From assembly GCA_029260695.1 (NCBI GenBank), contig JAJDCT010000488.1, positions 1 through 5,108 of the forward strand: a stretch of 5,108 bases of DNA. Direction: 5' to 3'. The position numbers were made by a program, and so were the translations under genes. Below are positions 4,258-5,108 of the stretch, piece after piece. How positions within the stretch are numbered: position 1 is the first letter of the stretch; each line of letters starts with the position of its first letter. Under the pieces are notes generated by a model. It saw nothing but the letters and a program-made list of their open reading frames with translations, ran no database searches and was not told the DNA's origin. This DNA comes from Phycisphaeraceae bacterium. Lineage in GTDB: Bacteria > Planctomycetota > Phycisphaerae > Phycisphaerales > Phycisphaeraceae.

Positions 4258-5108
4258 ATGAAGTACATCAGATGCCTATCACAACTGGCCGCGACAGCCG
4301 CCATCTTTTTTCTCTGCACCCAAAGCCTGCGGGCCGCCGAACCGTTAGATACCGAGGCGCTCAGCCGGACACTCGACACACTCATCGACGAACACCCGAC
4401 CGCCAAACGCACCACCGTCACGCTCAAGGTCATCGACCTCACGACCGGCGAAGTGATCTACGACCGAGGCGGCGACAAACTACTCCTCCCAGCATCCAAC
4501 CTGAAGATCTACACCGCCGCCGCCGCGCTCGACCTGCTCGGCCCGGAATACCGCTGGCCGACAGAAATTCTCGCCACGGGAGATGTAAGACATGGCATAT
4601 GCTCGGGCGACCTGCTGATCCGCGGCTTCGGCGATCCGATGCTGGATACCAAGCAGTTAGAACGTATCGCGGACACACTTGTCAAGACTCATAAACTCAA
4701 GAAGGTACGCGGCAACGTGCATATTGCTACCAATCGCCGATGGCGCAATGTACCCCTAAAGGGTCCGGGCTGGATGTGGGACGACGACCCGGACTACTAC
4801 AACATGTCCATCCGCTCGGTCATGCTGAATTTCAACACGCTGGACGTGATTGTGAAGCCCGGCAACACGGGACCCTTGGTCAGATTAGACCCCCCATCGG
4901 ACTGGCCGAAGGTCATCTCCCAGCCGGACCTGGCAGGGGATGCAGCAACGGTACGCATCACACGCCGACCATTCGAATCGGCGATCCGTATCACAGGCAA
5001 CCCGAAGCGGGGCACCGAACCCGTGAATGAAAACATCACGATGCACGACCCCTCACTCTGGATCGCATCCGTCTTCGAGACAATGCTGGTCAAGCGGGGC
5101 GTCTCATT
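4258..5108 (+). CDS. dacB: D-alanyl-D-alanine carboxypeptidase/endopeptidase, PBP4 type (3' partial)
   Basis: The frame is open to the right edge and gives 283 complete codons of a protein that usually has about 450-500 residues. PBP4-type enzymes (peptidase family S13) remove the terminal D-Ala from peptidoglycan stems and cut D-Ala-mDAP cross-links in the periplasm. An N-terminal signal peptide (about 1-26, hydrophobic core near 10-20) is visible. C20 is not in a lipobox, so a lipoprotein is unlikely. The active-site S-x-x-K motif is P-A-S-N-L-K-I-Y-T-A-A-A-A-L (78-91), with nucleophile S80 and K83. Family landmarks follow: I-R-G-F-G-D-P-M-L (121-129), the G-W-M-W-D-D-D-P-D-Y-Y stretch (171-181) and S-I-R-S-V-M-L-N-F-N (184-193), all in the insert domain. 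The S-x-N and K-T-G motifs would lie past the edge, so activity cannot be judged fully. GGAG at 4245-4248 lies 9 bases before the ATG and supports the start. The gene follows the membrane protein at 173 bases with a likely promoter or leader between them. Confidence 0.92.
   Translation, partial: MKYIRCLSQLAATAAIFFLCTQSLRAAEPLDTEALSRTLDTLIDEHPTAKRTTVTLKVIDLTTGEVIYDRGGDKLLLPASNLKIYTAAAALDLLGPEYRWPTEILATGDVRHGICSGDLLIRGFGDPMLDTKQLERIADTLVKTHKLKKVRGNVHIATNRRWRNVPLKGPGWMWDDDPDYYNMSIRSVMLNFNTLDVIVKPGNTGPLVRLDPPSDWPKVISQPDLAGDAATVRITRRPFESAIRITGNPKRGTEPVNENITMHDPSLWIASVFETMLVKRGVS

Noticed and set aside
3530..4258. 242-codon open frame on the minus strand opposite the DUF3592-like gene
   Set aside because: It is antisense to a gene with clear domain motifs and membrane segments, and its Gly/Asp/Val-rich composition is what reversed GC-rich codons give. 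No domain is recognisable in it.
1..5108. CRISPR array, tRNA, rRNA, insertion sequence or phage genes
   Set aside because: I saw no regularly spaced repeats, no cloverleaf-like segments, no transposase motifs and no phage genes on either strand.

Overview
The window most resembles the chromosome of a planctomycete, probably of the Phycisphaerae type. This rests on three things: a secreted beta-propeller protein with a C-terminal PEP-CTERM sorting signal, a RuvA with an insertion after the domain I acidic-pin position that I recall from planctomycete RuvA proteins, and a GC-rich base composition. The assignment is an inference from family knowledge and has not been tested by any search. No mobile element, CRISPR array, tRNA or rRNA is visible.

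Layout from left to right. The window opens with the last 47 codons of an AHSA1/SRPBCC-type protein (1-144, +). A strong sigma70-like promoter (176-203) then drives a 132-residue SnoaL/NTF2-like protein (248-646, +), which is closed by a GC-rich hairpin terminator (677-715). A 296-base stretch follows with no long gene. It holds a near-perfect Shine-Dalgarno sequence in front of a 42-codon small ORF (836-964), plus GC-rich hairpins. It leads into a secreted seven-repeat FG-GAP-like beta-propeller with a PEP-CTERM tail (1012-2190, +). Convergent with that gene and only 14 bases away is ruvA (2205-2858, -).

The 131-base divergent spacer upstream of ruvA carries a tandem 12-bp repeat within a canonical G-quadruplex pattern. 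Beyond it lies a multi-pass membrane protein with a DUF3592-like domain (2990-4084, +). After a 173-base spacer with a long inverted repeat, the window ends inside a D-alanyl-D-alanine carboxypeptidase/endopeptidase of the PBP4 (DacB, peptidase S13) family (4258 to the edge, +).

These genes do not form one pathway. The likely roles are small-molecule or stress-related soluble proteins (AHSA1-like and SnoaL-like), an exported surface protein, Holliday junction processing, an uncharacterised membrane protein and cell-wall remodelling. Most transcription units look short or single-gene. I found no convincing new multi-gene system. The points most worth checking are the small ORF at 836-964, the modified RuvA acidic pin, the G-rich tandem repeat between divergent genes, and the folded leaders ahead of the PEP-CTERM gene and dacB.
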